64,000 nucleotides of DNA from Amycolatopsis antarctica (GTDB lineage: Bacteria; Actinomycetota; Actinomycetes; Mycobacteriales; Pseudonocardiaceae), in the NCBI RefSeq assembly GCF_002262875.1, contig NZ_NKYE01000003.1, forward strand, positions 186,001-250,000, read 5' to 3'. The stretch's first letter is position 1, and each line of letters begins with the position of its first letter. The notes under the pieces are model-generated. The model was given only the letters and a program-made list of their open reading frames with translations, did no database searches and was not told the DNA's origin. A program made the translations under genes and the position numbers. Positions 15,068 through 21,449 of this stretch are shown in pieces.

Positions 15068-15423
15068 CGGGTGGCCTCCTGGATCTCGCGGACGTTGGGG
15101 TCGTCGGATGACCAGGTGCCGGACAGGTCCGGGTTGGTGTGCCGGAGATCGTGGCCGTGTTCGCGGTAGCAGCGGTGATTGACGGCGCGGATGTCGTCGT
15201 ATCGCGCCGGGGCGTCGGCGAAGGGTTGGATGACGGATCGGCACTGCTCGGTGTCGGGGTTGTCCCAGTCGCCGTCTTCGATGCCGATGCCGTCGAGGGG
15301 CCATGAGCATTCGCAGCGGTCGCACTGGAACGAGTTGTCGATTACGGCGGTTTCGGTGGCGCAGATGGAGCAGGGCGGGGCGACGGGTTCGAGCGGTGGC
15401 GGGGCGGGTCGCGTGTTCGTCAT
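15064..15423 (-). CDS. Hypothetical zinc-ribbon phage protein
   Basis: The 119-residue protein carries PPCSICATETAVI (about 16-28) and FQCDRCECSWPLDG (about 32-45). This CxxC...CxxCxC pattern is typical of a treble-clef or rubredoxin-like zinc ribbon. The remainder is acidic, with HRCYREHGHDLRH possibly adding ligands. Similar short zinc-ribbon proteins are frequent in actinophage early regions. Confidence 0.68.
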   Translation of the reverse strand: MTNTRPAPPPLEPVAPPCSICATETAVIDNSFQCDRCECSWPLDGIGIEDGDWDNPDTEQCRSVIQPFADAPARYDDIRAVNHRCYREHGHDLRHTNPDLSGTWSSDDPNVREIQEATR

Positions 15424-15620
15424 CGGGTCACCTCGAATTCGGGGAGCAGCCCAGCGGACCGCAACCGCTCCGCCGCTTGCTGGATGTGTTCGGGTAGCGG
15501 TGTTCCGGTGCCGTCAACCCACTCGTCGGAAGCGGCCACGTAGCCGAGCAGCCCGTCGACGTGCAAAGCCACGACGTACAGGGCGGCGGAGTCGTGGACG
15601 GTCACGGTGTAGCCGCTCAT
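15420..15620 (-). CDS. Hypothetical 66-aa phage protein
   Basis: The protein MSGYTVTVHDSAALYVVALH looks like a small alpha/beta fold ending in EHIQQAAERLRSAGLLPEFE. It is coupled to both neighbours by four-base overlaps. No family is recognised. Confidence 0.6.
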   Translation of the reverse strand: MSGYTVTVHDSAALYVVALHVDGLLGYVAASDEWVDGTGTPLPEHIQQAAERLRSAGLLPEFEVTR

Positions 15621-15838
15621 GCCGACACCTCGTGCCACTCTGCGGAGACTGGGACGATCGTGAGCCCGGCCGCTTTCACCGGTTCCGTCCCGTGTGCTTG
15701 TGCCCAGGCGGCAGCGTTGACGGCATCGAGAACAGCCATCCGTGTGGCGTGGTCGTACCGGGTGTCCTGGCACACCTCGATCACGGCAGACAGCGCACTG
15801 TGCAAGCCCTCGACGGTGGCCTTGTGGGGGCTCGTCAT
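15617..15838 (-). CDS. Hypothetical 73-aa phage protein
   Basis: The protein MTSPHKATVEGLHSALSAVI is predicted all-helical up to about residue 50, with a short strand (LTIVPVSAEWHE) at the end. It lies in the coupled chain of small early genes. No family is recognised. Confidence 0.58.
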   Translation of the reverse strand: MTSPHKATVEGLHSALSAVIEVCQDTRYDHATRMAVLDAVNAAAWAQAHGTEPVKAAGLTIVPVSAEWHEVSA

Positions 15839-16272
15839 GCCGTCACCTCCGTGGAGGCGAGTAGCGGCTTGCACTCCCATGCGTAGACGGGGACTTCCTC
15901 GGTGAGCTCGACCATCGGCACATCCACCGTGGGGTCCGGCACGGTCTTCGTCACGGTCTCGGTGCCGGTCTGGACGCGCTCGCACACCTTCTCGCGGTGA
16001 GCGTTCAGCTCCACCTTGGCGTGCCCACCGAAAGATGCCCGCACAAAAAACCACTCGTCGTCGCCGTCCTTGGTGACCTTCGCGCCGTTGCGGCGTGCAG
16101 TGCGCGCGAACTCCGCCAGTTCGGCAGTGGGGTTGTCAGTGCGAGGGAACACGTTGACGGCGACCTTGGTGTAGCGGAAGTAGTCGGCGAGCTGTGGGTT
16201 GGCGGCGATGAAGTCGGCCAGGGCGTGAAGGTCGCGGGCCACGTCTTCGTGGACGGGGGTTTCGTCGGTCAT
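15835..16272 (-). CDS. Conserved-looking hypothetical phage protein
   Basis: The 145-residue product starts MTDETPVHEDVARDLHALAD. Residues 15-60 read DFIAANPQLADYFRYTKVAV followed by NVFPRTDNPTAELAEFART. The pattern 'La.fi.a.P.la' then 'vf..TddP.aeLA..aR' is a recurrent small domain of actinobacterial prophage proteins of unknown function. A beta-rich second half (FFVRASFGGHAKVELNAHRE) follows. No enzymatic motif is seen. Confidence 0.68.
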   Translation of the reverse strand: MTDETPVHEDVARDLHALADFIAANPQLADYFRYTKVAVNVFPRTDNPTAELAEFARTARRNGAKVTKDGDDEWFFVRASFGGHAKVELNAHREKVCERVQTGTETVTKTVPDPTVDVPMVELTEEVPVYAWECKPLLASTEVTA

Positions 16273-16556
16273 CGGTGTTGTCCGATCGTGAGGAGGGTCG
16301 CCCCAAGGGCGATGAGGGTGGCGGGGATCGCCGCGATCAGCCGCAGCACGAGCAGGTTGGGGGCGGGGAGGGCGTACAGCTCGGGTGCGATGGCGGTCGG
16401 CAACACCCAACCCCCGATGAACGCCAGCAGCGCGGGGATGAGGACCAGGGCGATGACGGCGGCGTCACCGCGGCCCGTGGTGTCCCACCAATCCGCGACA
16501 CGCCCCACCGTGACGCGCCAGCCCCGGGTGGACGGGACACGCAGACGGGCCGTCAC
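16269..16556 (-). CDS. Small two-helix membrane protein
   Basis: The 95-residue protein starts at GTG 16556. A basic, Trp-containing N-terminal 35 residues precede two transmembrane segments, roughly AAVIALVLIPALLAFIGGWV and LLVLRLIAAIPATLIALGAT. This is the layout of a small inner-membrane protein with both ends in the cytoplasm. Roles such as exclusion or holin-like activity are possible, but its place in the early operon gives no clear hint. Confidence 0.65.
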   Translation of the reverse strand: MTARLRVPSTRGWRVTVGRVADWWDTTGRGDAAVIALVLIPALLAFIGGWVLPTAIAPELYALPAPNLLVLRLIAAIPATLIALGATLLTIGQHR

Positions 16557-16750
16557 GGCTTGGCCGCTTCCTGCGCTGCCTGGTCGGCGTTGAGGGTCGC
16601 TGCCAGGCGGGTCGCCCTTCCGGGTTGTGTGGTGGTGTTCCCGATGCGGCACGACTTCTCCGAGTCCCAGACCCAGTAGAGGTCGTGCCCGCTGAGGAAA
16701 CGGCTCTGCACGCGGAAGCGGCTCGGTAGATCAGCGGGACGGTTCGCCAT
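16553..16750 (-). CDS. Hypothetical 65-aa phage protein
   Basis: The protein MANRPADLPSRFRVQSRFLS contains LYWVWDSEKSCRIGNTTTQP and a helical C-terminus ending AAQEAAKP. It is coupled upstream (TGATG) and downstream (GTGA). The 'yWVwDse' motif followed by a basic helix is seen in short actinophage proteins of unknown role. Confidence 0.6.
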   Translation of the reverse strand: MANRPADLPSRFRVQSRFLSGHDLYWVWDSEKSCRIGNTTTQPGRATRLAATLNADQAAQEAAKP

Positions 16751-17244
16751 CACGCGTCCCCGTTCCGGCGGGCCTCGCGCGCCTCAGCCTTCGCGATCCG
16801 AGAGTCCAACGCGTCCCGACGCCGCGACATGGCCGTGTACCGCTCCAATGCCCGATCCATCTGCGCGAACCGACGCCGACCCGCAGACGCAGCAGCACGA
16901 GACCGGGAGTACGGGGAAAGGTTCGTGGCCGCACGGTCACCGGGATCACCCGCCCCCGCGACCCGGGCCATGTCGGCGTCGAGCTTGTCCCGCTCCGCCC
17001 GCAACGACTCCGCCGACCGATACACCCGTGGCGTCACCGTCTTCTTCGGTGCGGGTGCCTGCTTCGGCACGATCACGTACAGCTCGTCGCCGTCCTCAAT
17101 GAACCACTCGTACAGCGCGGGCAGCTTCACGTGCGGATTGCGGGCGTGCCACGCCTGCTGTCGAGCGACGAGGACCTGCATGTAGTCGTCACGGCTGATC
17201 GGACCGGTCACCGGCTCCACAACCGGGTTACCGCACAGGGCCAT
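16750..17244 (-). CDS. Hypothetical phage protein with coiled coil
   Basis: The 164-residue protein begins MALCGNPVVEPVTGPISRDD. An N-terminal domain (about 1-60) contains YMQVLVARQQAWHARNPHVK and FIEDGDELYVIVP. From about 75 onwards an Arg/Ala/Glu-rich region with heptad spacing (LRAERDKLDADMARVAGAGD) suggests a coiled coil. The start overlaps the preceding stop. Function is unknown. Confidence 0.62.
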   Translation of the reverse strand: MALCGNPVVEPVTGPISRDDYMQVLVARQQAWHARNPHVKLPALYEWFIEDGDELYVIVPKQAPAPKKTVTPRVYRSAESLRAERDKLDADMARVAGAGDPGDRAATNLSPYSRSRAAASAGRRRFAQMDRALERYTAMSRRRDALDSRIAKAEAREARRNGDA

Positions 17245-17480
17245 CACGCACCGGCTTTCGCGTCGGCGGTTCCGACGTCGGTCTTCACCAACGCATCGAG
17301 CAGCGAAGATCGCGTTGCCACGCCACGCAGGAACAGGCTCACGGTCTCGTGCAAGTAGACGAACGCGTACAGGCTCGGCATCGGCTTGGTGGCGTCCATC
17401 TCGGTGTGCCACGCGGCCGTGTTGAAACGGACGGCGTCGTCGTCCTCGGTGCGCTGGTCAGGCGCGGTGTTGTCGATCAT
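17244..17480 (-). CDS. Hypothetical protein, first gene of the second early operon
   Basis: The 78-residue protein MIDNTAPDQRTEDDDAVRFN has a disordered acidic start and a helical YAFVYLHETVSLFLRGVATR segment. It starts seven bases after AAGGAG. It is the first gene behind the repressor-controlled promoter at 17525-17567, which heads the chain of coupled small genes running left to about 10.8 kb. Confidence 0.65.
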   Translation of the reverse strand: MIDNTAPDQRTEDDDAVRFNTAAWHTEMDATKPMPSLYAFVYLHETVSLFLRGVATRSSLLDALVKTDVGTADAKAGA

Positions 17481-17524
17481 GTCGTCTCCTTGGCGAGTGT
17501 CACCGTCGTGCCGGTGTACTGTTC

Positions 17525-17567
17525 ACGCTACACCCGTGCGTGCGCAGACGCAACAGCGACGCGTAAG
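17525..17567 (-). promoter_or_regulatory. Second early promoter with repressor-type operator
   Basis: On the minus strand, TTGCGT (17553-17548) and TAGCGT (17530-17525) are exactly 17 bases apart and point at the gene starting at 17480. The -35 box lies inside GACGCAACAGCGACGCGT (17547-17564). The same motif is present twice between the divergent repressor and Cro-like genes (25421 and 25449). The half-sites ACGC and GCGT flank a nine-base spacer. Confidence 0.75.
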
Positions 17568-17650
17568 CACAACACCAGTGTTCGCGAAAGCAACCCCCAA
17601 CGGCTCACGCGGGCCTGTGCGCGTGGGAACGTTCGTCGCATCTGTGCTGG

Positions 17651-18604
17651 TCATGCGCTTTTGGTGTGGGTTTCTTGGCGGCAGAGGGCGCAGGGGCTGG
17701 TGCCGGTGTCGGGTCGTCGGTAGTGGCCGGCGTCGGTGCCGTGGTGGCAGCGGAGGTCGGGGTTGTGGCGTGCGGCGTCGAGTTCGGCGCGGAGTTGGTT
17801 GCGGCGGTGGGTTTCGGCTTGGTCCCAGGTGTGGGTGGAGCGTCGTGCGTCGGCGCAGGGGCCGCAGGGTTCGGGGGTTCCGCCGGGGTGTTGTGGGCAG
17901 TGTTCGGGGGGTTTTGGGGGTGGGGGTTGGTGAGAGGTTTCGTTGCGCGCGTCCCCCCTCCTTAGGTGACCACTGGAAGGAACGGGTACGGGTACGGGTA
18001 CGGGAATAGGGGGACTTGGGGGTGGACTCCCGGGGGTATCCCTGGGGGACAGTTGTTCTTCTGTGGTGGTTGACCTGGGGTTTTCTTCGTGGGGTGCGTG
18101 TTCGTGCGTGGTGGTTGCGTGTTCAACCGTGTCCAGTACGGGCGTCCGGTTTTGCGCAGGTAACGACCGATGTTGCCTCAAAGAGACCATTCCGTGACTA
18201 TTGTCTTCCGGTGAGTCCACCCGATTGTCCCCCGGGGACACCCTTGGGGACTTTCCTTTGCGCTGAGCCGCTTTCTTCTCCCGCCACGCTTCCCGCTCGG
18301 CCTCGACCGACGCCTTCGTCGGCTGGTAGTCAGCCCAGTCGTGGAACCGAAATCCGTGCTCCCCGTCGACGTCGATTTCCGACCACAGGCCGACTGCGAC
18401 GAGCCTGCGCGCATACCGGTGCCTTGGGTCCCAGAGCGCGATCTGCTCGGCCGGGATGAACCCATCGCACGTGTTGGTGTCGAGATTGTCGGCGCACCAG
18501 GTGCCGGCGAGCTGCCACAGGCCGACGGCGGGCAGCTTGTCCTTCCCGAGCCTGCGCACCTTGGGGTGGCGGTAGAAGCTGTCGTCGGACTTGAACCACG
18601 GCAT
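17651..18604 (-). CDS. Phage replication-type protein
   Basis: The 317-residue protein opens MPWFKSDDSFYRHPKVRRLG then AVGLWQLAGTWCADNLDTNT and GFIPAEQIALWD. This N-terminal winged-helix pattern is typical of actinophage replication-organiser proteins ('wf.vDD.f..hpKv...aG'). Residues 70-105 continue with a helical linker. The C-terminal half is proline-rich and low in complexity (PPPSPPIPVPVPVPVP), then Cys/His-rich (EHCPQHPGG, CGPCADARR, LRCHHGTDAGH, CALCRQE), perhaps a zinc-binding tail. The N-terminal domain probably binds DNA at the phage origin. A helicase-loader motif is not visible. Confidence 0.72.
   Translation of the reverse strand: MPWFKSDDSFYRHPKVRRLGKDKLPAVGLWQLAGTWCADNLDTNTCDGFIPAEQIALWDPRHRYARRLVAVGLWSEIDVDGEHGFRFHDWADYQPTKASVEAEREAWREKKAAQRKGKSPRVSPGDNRVDSPEDNSHGMVSLRQHRSLPAQNRTPVLDTVEHATTTHEHAPHEENPRSTTTEEQLSPRDTPGSPPPSPPIPVPVPVPVPSSGHLRRGDARNETSHQPPPPKPPEHCPQHPGGTPEPCGPCADARRSTHTWDQAETHRRNQLRAELDAARHNPDLRCHHGTDAGHYRRPDTGTSPCALCRQETHTKSA
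17983..18005 (-). repeat. Hexanucleotide tandem repeat in the replication-type gene
   Basis: CGGGTA is repeated three times and followed by a partial fourth copy. On the coding strand it encodes alternating Pro-Val in the linker of the protein at 17651-18604. Such repeats can change length by slippage without shifting the frame. They might also act as part of an origin. Confidence 0.7.
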
Positions 18605-18918
18605 TACGGGGTCTCCTGGGGGTCGTCGTAGTCGGCTTCGGCGGCGGCCATGCTGTCTCGGCGCAGCGCCTCGGCGCAGAGCCGGACCAGCACCGCCCGC
18701 CGGGGGGAGTCGTTGGGGCGGTTGTAGGCGTCGTGGGACGGCGGTACGTAGCCGTTCCAGGTGCGGGGGTCGCGGTACGGGCCGGGCATGGCGGTGAGTT
18801 GGCTGGCGAGGTCGGGGTGTCGGAGGACTCGCTCGCGGCGTTCCTCGGAGCGCTGCTTGGCTTCCGCGGTGGCGTCGCCGATCATTTCGGCGTGCGGCCC
18901 GGATCCGGCAGGCATCAT
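18604..18918 (-). CDS. Hypothetical phage protein
   Basis: The 104-residue protein starts MMPAGSGPHAEMIGDATAEA and has an N-terminal charged helix (EAKQRSEERRERVLRHPDLA). A middle with PGPYRDPRTWNGYVPPSHDA and a C-terminal acidic end follow. The ATG at 18918 overlaps the WhiB stop. Its own stop touches the start of the replication-type gene, so the three are one unit. No family is recognised. Confidence 0.62.
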   Translation of the reverse strand: MMPAGSGPHAEMIGDATAEAKQRSEERRERVLRHPDLASQLTAMPGPYRDPRTWNGYVPPSHDAYNRPNDSPRRAVLVRLCAEALRRDSMAAAEADYDDPQETP

Positions 18919-19346
18919 GCGGCCACCTCCTGCGCGGGCCGGTTGCGGGCGCGGGCTCGTTGTACGCGGCGGTGGGTGATGCCGAGTTCGGTGGCGATGG
19001 CTCGTGCGGAGTGGCCGGCGTGGGTGAGCCGCATGATTTCGGCGTCGACGAGTGGGTCGGCGGGTTGTCCTGCGCGGGTGTTGGGCCGGCTGTTGGGGTG
19101 GTTGCGGCGTTGTTCGGCGGTCATGGCGCGTCGGTCGCGTTCGGATACGCCGCCCCAGATGCCGTGTCGTTCGCCGCGGTCGAGGGCGTAGGCGAGGCAG
19201 ACGACGCGCACGTCGCAGGCTTGGCAGATGCGTTTCGCGGCGGCCGTGGATCCGCCTTTTTCGGGGTAGAACTCTTCGGGGTCGGTTTGTGCGCAGAGGG
19301 CGCCGGTCATCCAGGCTGGTGGTTGGGGGAGTTCGAGGGGTCTCAT
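18915..19346 (-). CDS. WhiB-family iron-sulfur regulator with added helix-turn-helix
   Basis: The 143-residue protein is a canonical WhiB: Cys18, Cys41, Cys44 and Cys50 (ICQACDVRVVC) ligate the cluster, and GIWGGVSERDRR (62-73) is the family turn plus basic segment. Residues 105-140 add a helix-turn-helix (VDAEIMRLTHAGHSARAIAT then ELGITHRRVQRARA). That is longer than most WhiBs of about 85-100 residues. It is the second WhiB of this prophage and lies beside the replication gene. Direct DNA binding through the extra helix-turn-helix is likely. Confidence 0.9.
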   Translation of the reverse strand: MRPLELPQPPAWMTGALCAQTDPEEFYPEKGGSTAAAKRICQACDVRVVCLAYALDRGERHGIWGGVSERDRRAMTAEQRRNHPNSRPNTRAGQPADPLVDAEIMRLTHAGHSARAIATELGITHRRVQRARARNRPAQEVAA

Positions 19347-19642
19347 GCGGCGACCGCCAGCGTGTTGAGCCAGGCGAGGGCGTCGCCGGTGCCGCGGTGC
19401 GGGTCGCACATGGCGGCGAGTGCGATGGTGGCGACGACGAGGCGTGCGGGGGAGTGCTGTCCCCAGAGGACGAGGCGGCCGACGATCTGGCGGGGGTCGA
19501 GGTCGCGGATGTCGGCGATGAGGTCTTGGGCGTCGTAGATGGCTTGGTCGGCCCAGCGGGACGCGTCGGCGGGGGTGATGTGGGGACAGGCGGCGGTTTC
19601 GTCGCGGTACTGGCTGGTGAACGTTTGGCGTGTGGCGGTCAT
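19343..19642 (-). CDS. Hypothetical phage protein
   Basis: The 99-residue all-helical protein starts MTATRQTFTSQYRDETAACP. It contains DASRWADQAIYDAQDLIADI and RLVLWGQHSPARLVVATIAL. It overlaps the WhiB start by four bases and is preceded by a terminator hairpin at 19667-19696. Short helical proteins of this type precede WhiB genes in some actinophages. The role is unknown. Confidence 0.62.
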   Translation of the reverse strand: MTATRQTFTSQYRDETAACPHITPADASRWADQAIYDAQDLIADIRDLDPRQIVGRLVLWGQHSPARLVVATIALAAMCDPHRGTGDALAWLNTLAVAA

Positions 19643-19666
19643 GGGTTGGTCTCCTGGATGAGGTGG

Positions 19667-19696
19667 GGCCGCGCCGGTGGTGTCTGGCGCGGCCCG
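19667..19696 (-). terminator. Hairpin after the gene at 19706
   Basis: GGGCCGCGCC (19667-19676) and GGCGCGGCCC (19687-19696) form a perfect 10-bp stem with a 10-base loop, 10 bases beyond the stop of the gene at 19706. No T-tract follows, so it may be a weak terminator or an RNA-stability element. Confidence 0.55.
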
Positions 19697-19705
19697 CGGG
19701 GGTGG

Positions 19706-20212
19706 TCAGTTCCCGGTGGTGCGTTGTGATGGTGGTGCCGCGGTGGAATCCGTGATGCGGCGCTGCTGGGATTCCCGCTGGAGTTCCGCGAACGACCGGG
19801 ACTTTCGGTCGTAGAGGGACCGTGCGGCGAGCACGTTGCGGGTTTCGAAGTCGAGTCGGTTCCGGTCGATCGGGGATAGCGCACCCCGGTCTGTGGCCGT
19901 GATGAGGCGTGCCGCTCGACTGGTTGCGCGGTGTGCCTTGTGACGGCGGCGTTCGATCTCGTCGAGGTTGCCCTTGGCGTCGATCACGATCCACCCGAAC
20001 TTGCTGACCGACTTCACTGTCTGCTGGCGGTCCTGTTCGAGGTGCTTCTTCGCGTCGAGCATGACGGCCCACGCGGTGTGCGCCGGAATGTTGAGGAGGT
20101 CGCACACTTCTTGGACGGTGATGTCGTCGCCGGGTGTGCGGGACAGAACGAGTTCGTAGACGTGGCGCCAGCGTGCGCGGTCGCCGTCTGCTGGCTGGAA
20201 CAATGCCGTCAT
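19706..20212 (-). CDS. Hypothetical phage protein, winged-helix-like
   Basis: The 168-residue protein starts MTALFQPADGDRARWRHVYE. The segment DDITVQEVCDLLNIPAHTAW then VMLDAKKHLEQDRQ (about 28-62) has the layout of a winged helix. A strand pair (KFGWIVIDAKG) and a basic C-terminal helix follow. The start overlaps the preceding stop (TGATG). A DNA-binding role in recombination or regulation is inferred. Confidence 0.65.
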   Translation of the reverse strand: MTALFQPADGDRARWRHVYELVLSRTPGDDITVQEVCDLLNIPAHTAWAVMLDAKKHLEQDRQQTVKSVSKFGWIVIDAKGNLDEIERRRHKAHRATSRAARLITATDRGALSPIDRNRLDFETRNVLAARSLYDRKSRSFAELQRESQQRRITDSTAAPPSQRTTGN

Positions 20213-20787
20213 CAGCCGGTCACCTTGCCTTCGAACTTGCCGTAGAAACGGCGGTAGTCGCCGATTCCGATGAGGCGCCCGGCCTTCGCAACGATGTCTT
20301 CGAACTCGTCGAAGTCGATGACCTGTGGGTCGATCTCGACGCCGATCGTCGCGGACCAGTCGGGGAAGATGGGGCGGACGCGGGGGATGCGCTGCCTTTG
20401 GACGGCGACCATGCGACGGTCGACGAATGGGGATGCTCCGTCGTCGCCCCACAGGGTTTCGAGGTCGCGGGGGCCGTCGTAGTTGAGGCGGGCGCGGGTG
20501 CCGTCGAAGATGACGCCGCGCTCGATTTTCTTTCCGGATCGAGTGAGTGATCCTGCTTCCATGAGGCAGCGGAAGATGTTCTCGGCGGGGAGGTACGGGC
20601 CGAGGTCGTCGTCGTGGTACATGCCGCCGGCGAACGACAGTCGATCGATCTCCATCTTGTCGTCGTCGGTTTTCTTCGTCTTCTTGGCGGTGAGTTTCTT
20701 GATCGCCTTGACGTAGGGGTCCTGGTCGTCGGCGAGGCGCACGTTGTGCATGAGCAGGGGTGCGGTGCCGATCATTTCGATTCGCAT
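20212..20787 (-). CDS. Conserved-type actinophage protein of unknown function
   Basis: The 191-residue product starts MRIEMIGTAPLLMHNVRLAD at ATG 20787, eleven bases after AAGGAG. A Lys-rich segment (AIKKLTAKKTKKTDDDKMEI) is followed by GGMYHDDDLGPYLPAENIFR, then a beta-rich C-terminal half (RRMVAVQRQRIPRVRPIFPD). The 'plLmhN...laDp.npy.kaik.lt.kr' opening and the 'PGENI' type motif recur in phage proteins near RecT/exonuclease genes. The function is not established. It is the first gene downstream of the hairpin array, so the array forms its 5' leader. Confidence 0.72.
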   Translation of the reverse strand: MRIEMIGTAPLLMHNVRLADDQDPYVKAIKKLTAKKTKKTDDDKMEIDRLSFAGGMYHDDDLGPYLPAENIFRCLMEAGSLTRSGKKIERGVIFDGTRARLNYDGPRDLETLWGDDGASPFVDRRMVAVQRQRIPRVRPIFPDWSATIGVEIDPQVIDFDEFEDIVAKAGRLIGIGDYRRFYGKFEGKVTG

Positions 20788-20882
20788 AGCGGTGGTTCTC
20801 CTTGGTGTGGTGGTGATTCCTTGCCTCGCCGCGCCCATCCGAGCGCTGCCGGGCCCAGCACTGCCGTGCCATTCCCAGTCGT

Positions 20883-20922
20883 GGGCGTCGAGGACTCGAA
20901 CCCCGATGTATGCCGTTCGCCC
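20883..20922 (-). ncRNA. T-arm-like hairpin A
   Basis: On the minus strand the order is GGGCG, an 11-base bulge AACGGCATACA, TCGGGG, loop TTCGAGT, CCTCGA, CGCCC. Both stems pair fully, allowing one G-T. The bases ACG follow directly. Nothing outside the hairpin completes a tRNA cloverleaf. Confidence 0.7.
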
Positions 20923-20992
20923 GTCCTTGCCATGCCATGCCAGGACTCGCCTAGCCACGCCAGGCACAGCCGCACCGAGCCATGCCCCGCGT

Positions 20993-21032
20993 GGGTGCCG
21001 GGGCCTTGAACCCCGGTGGCTGCCAGCCACCC
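20993..21032 (-). ncRNA. T-arm-like hairpin B
   Basis: On the minus strand the order is GGGTG, bulge GCTGGCAGCCA, CCGGGG, loop TTCAAGG, CCCCGG, CACCC, then ACG. Both stems are perfect. The bulge is itself partly self-complementary. Confidence 0.7.
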
Positions 21033-21114
21033 GCCTATCTCCCTGCCACGCCCGGCCGCGCGCTGCCCAGCCTTGCGGCGCCGAGACCAGCCGCGCCCGG
21101 CAATGCCGGGTCGT

Positions 21115-21154
21115 GCGGTCCCGGGACTCGAACCCAGGTGTCTGCCAGTACCGC
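21115..21154 (-). ncRNA. T-arm-like hairpin C
   Basis: On the minus strand the order is GCGGT, bulge ACTGGCAGACA, CCTGGG, loop TTCGAGT, CCCGGG, ACCGC, then ACG. Pairing is complete apart from one G-T. Confidence 0.7.
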
Positions 21155-21229
21155 CCCATTCCCTTGCCTAGTCCCGCCCGGCCCGGCCTAGCCATGCGAA
21201 GCCACGCCTCGTCGCGCCATGCCGTGCGT

Positions 21230-21269
21230 GGGAGCCCCGGACTTGAACCGGGGTGTGTGCCGCTCTCCC
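21230..21269 (-). ncRNA. T-arm-like hairpin D
   Basis: On the minus strand the order is GGGAG, bulge AGCGGCACACA, CCCCGG, loop TTCAAGT, CCGGGG, CTCCC, then ACG. Both stems are perfect. Confidence 0.7.
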
Positions 21270-21332
21270 TGGTGTTGCTCCCTGCCGCGCCTGGCCTGGC
21301 CTCGCATTGCCACGCAATGCCACGCCCTGCGT

Positions 21333-21375
21333 GCTCCCGGTGGGAGTCGAACCCGCCGTACGACCGTCGGGGCGC
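21333..21375 (-). ncRNA. T-arm-like hairpin E (degenerate)
   Basis: On the minus strand the order is GCGCCC, a 12-base bulge CGACGGTCGTAC, GGCGGG, loop TTCGACT, CCCACC, GGGAGC, then ACG. Each stem carries one mismatch, and the bulge lacks the GGCA core of the other four. This is the first unit after the upstream gene. Confidence 0.6.
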
Positions 21376-21449
21376 CTTCCTTGCCACGCCTAGCCGGGCC
21401 CGGCCAAGCACTGCCGTGCCTCGGCTCGTCCTGCCATGCCGGGGCATGT

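Larger units (their letters stand above)
20788..21449 (-). repeat. Non-coding array of five T-arm-like hairpin units in low-complexity DNA
   Basis: This 662-bp stretch between two genes holds five units of roughly 103-122 bp. Each unit has a 40-43-base hairpin and a linker built from variations of GGCATGGC and GGCACGGC. Every hairpin has an outer 5-6-bp stem, an 11-12-base bulge on the 5' side only, an inner 6-bp stem and a seven-base loop starting TTCRA on the minus strand, the strand of the flanking genes. Frames stay open through the array in several phases because of base composition, but none looks like a protein. No 5' tRNA half is present, so these are not tRNA genes. Confidence 0.8.

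Noticed and set aside
20883-21375. Complete tRNA genes on the minus strand
   Set aside because: Each site has a T-arm-like end, but the 75-90 bases upstream offer no acceptor partner in the right place, no D-arm and no anticodon arm. The outer stem closes after an 11-base bulge instead.
20819-21449. CRISPR array
   Set aside because: Units recur at 103-122 bp with variable linkers, and the shared part is a structure with changing sequence. There are no identical repeats of 24-40 bp with unique spacers, and no cas genes.
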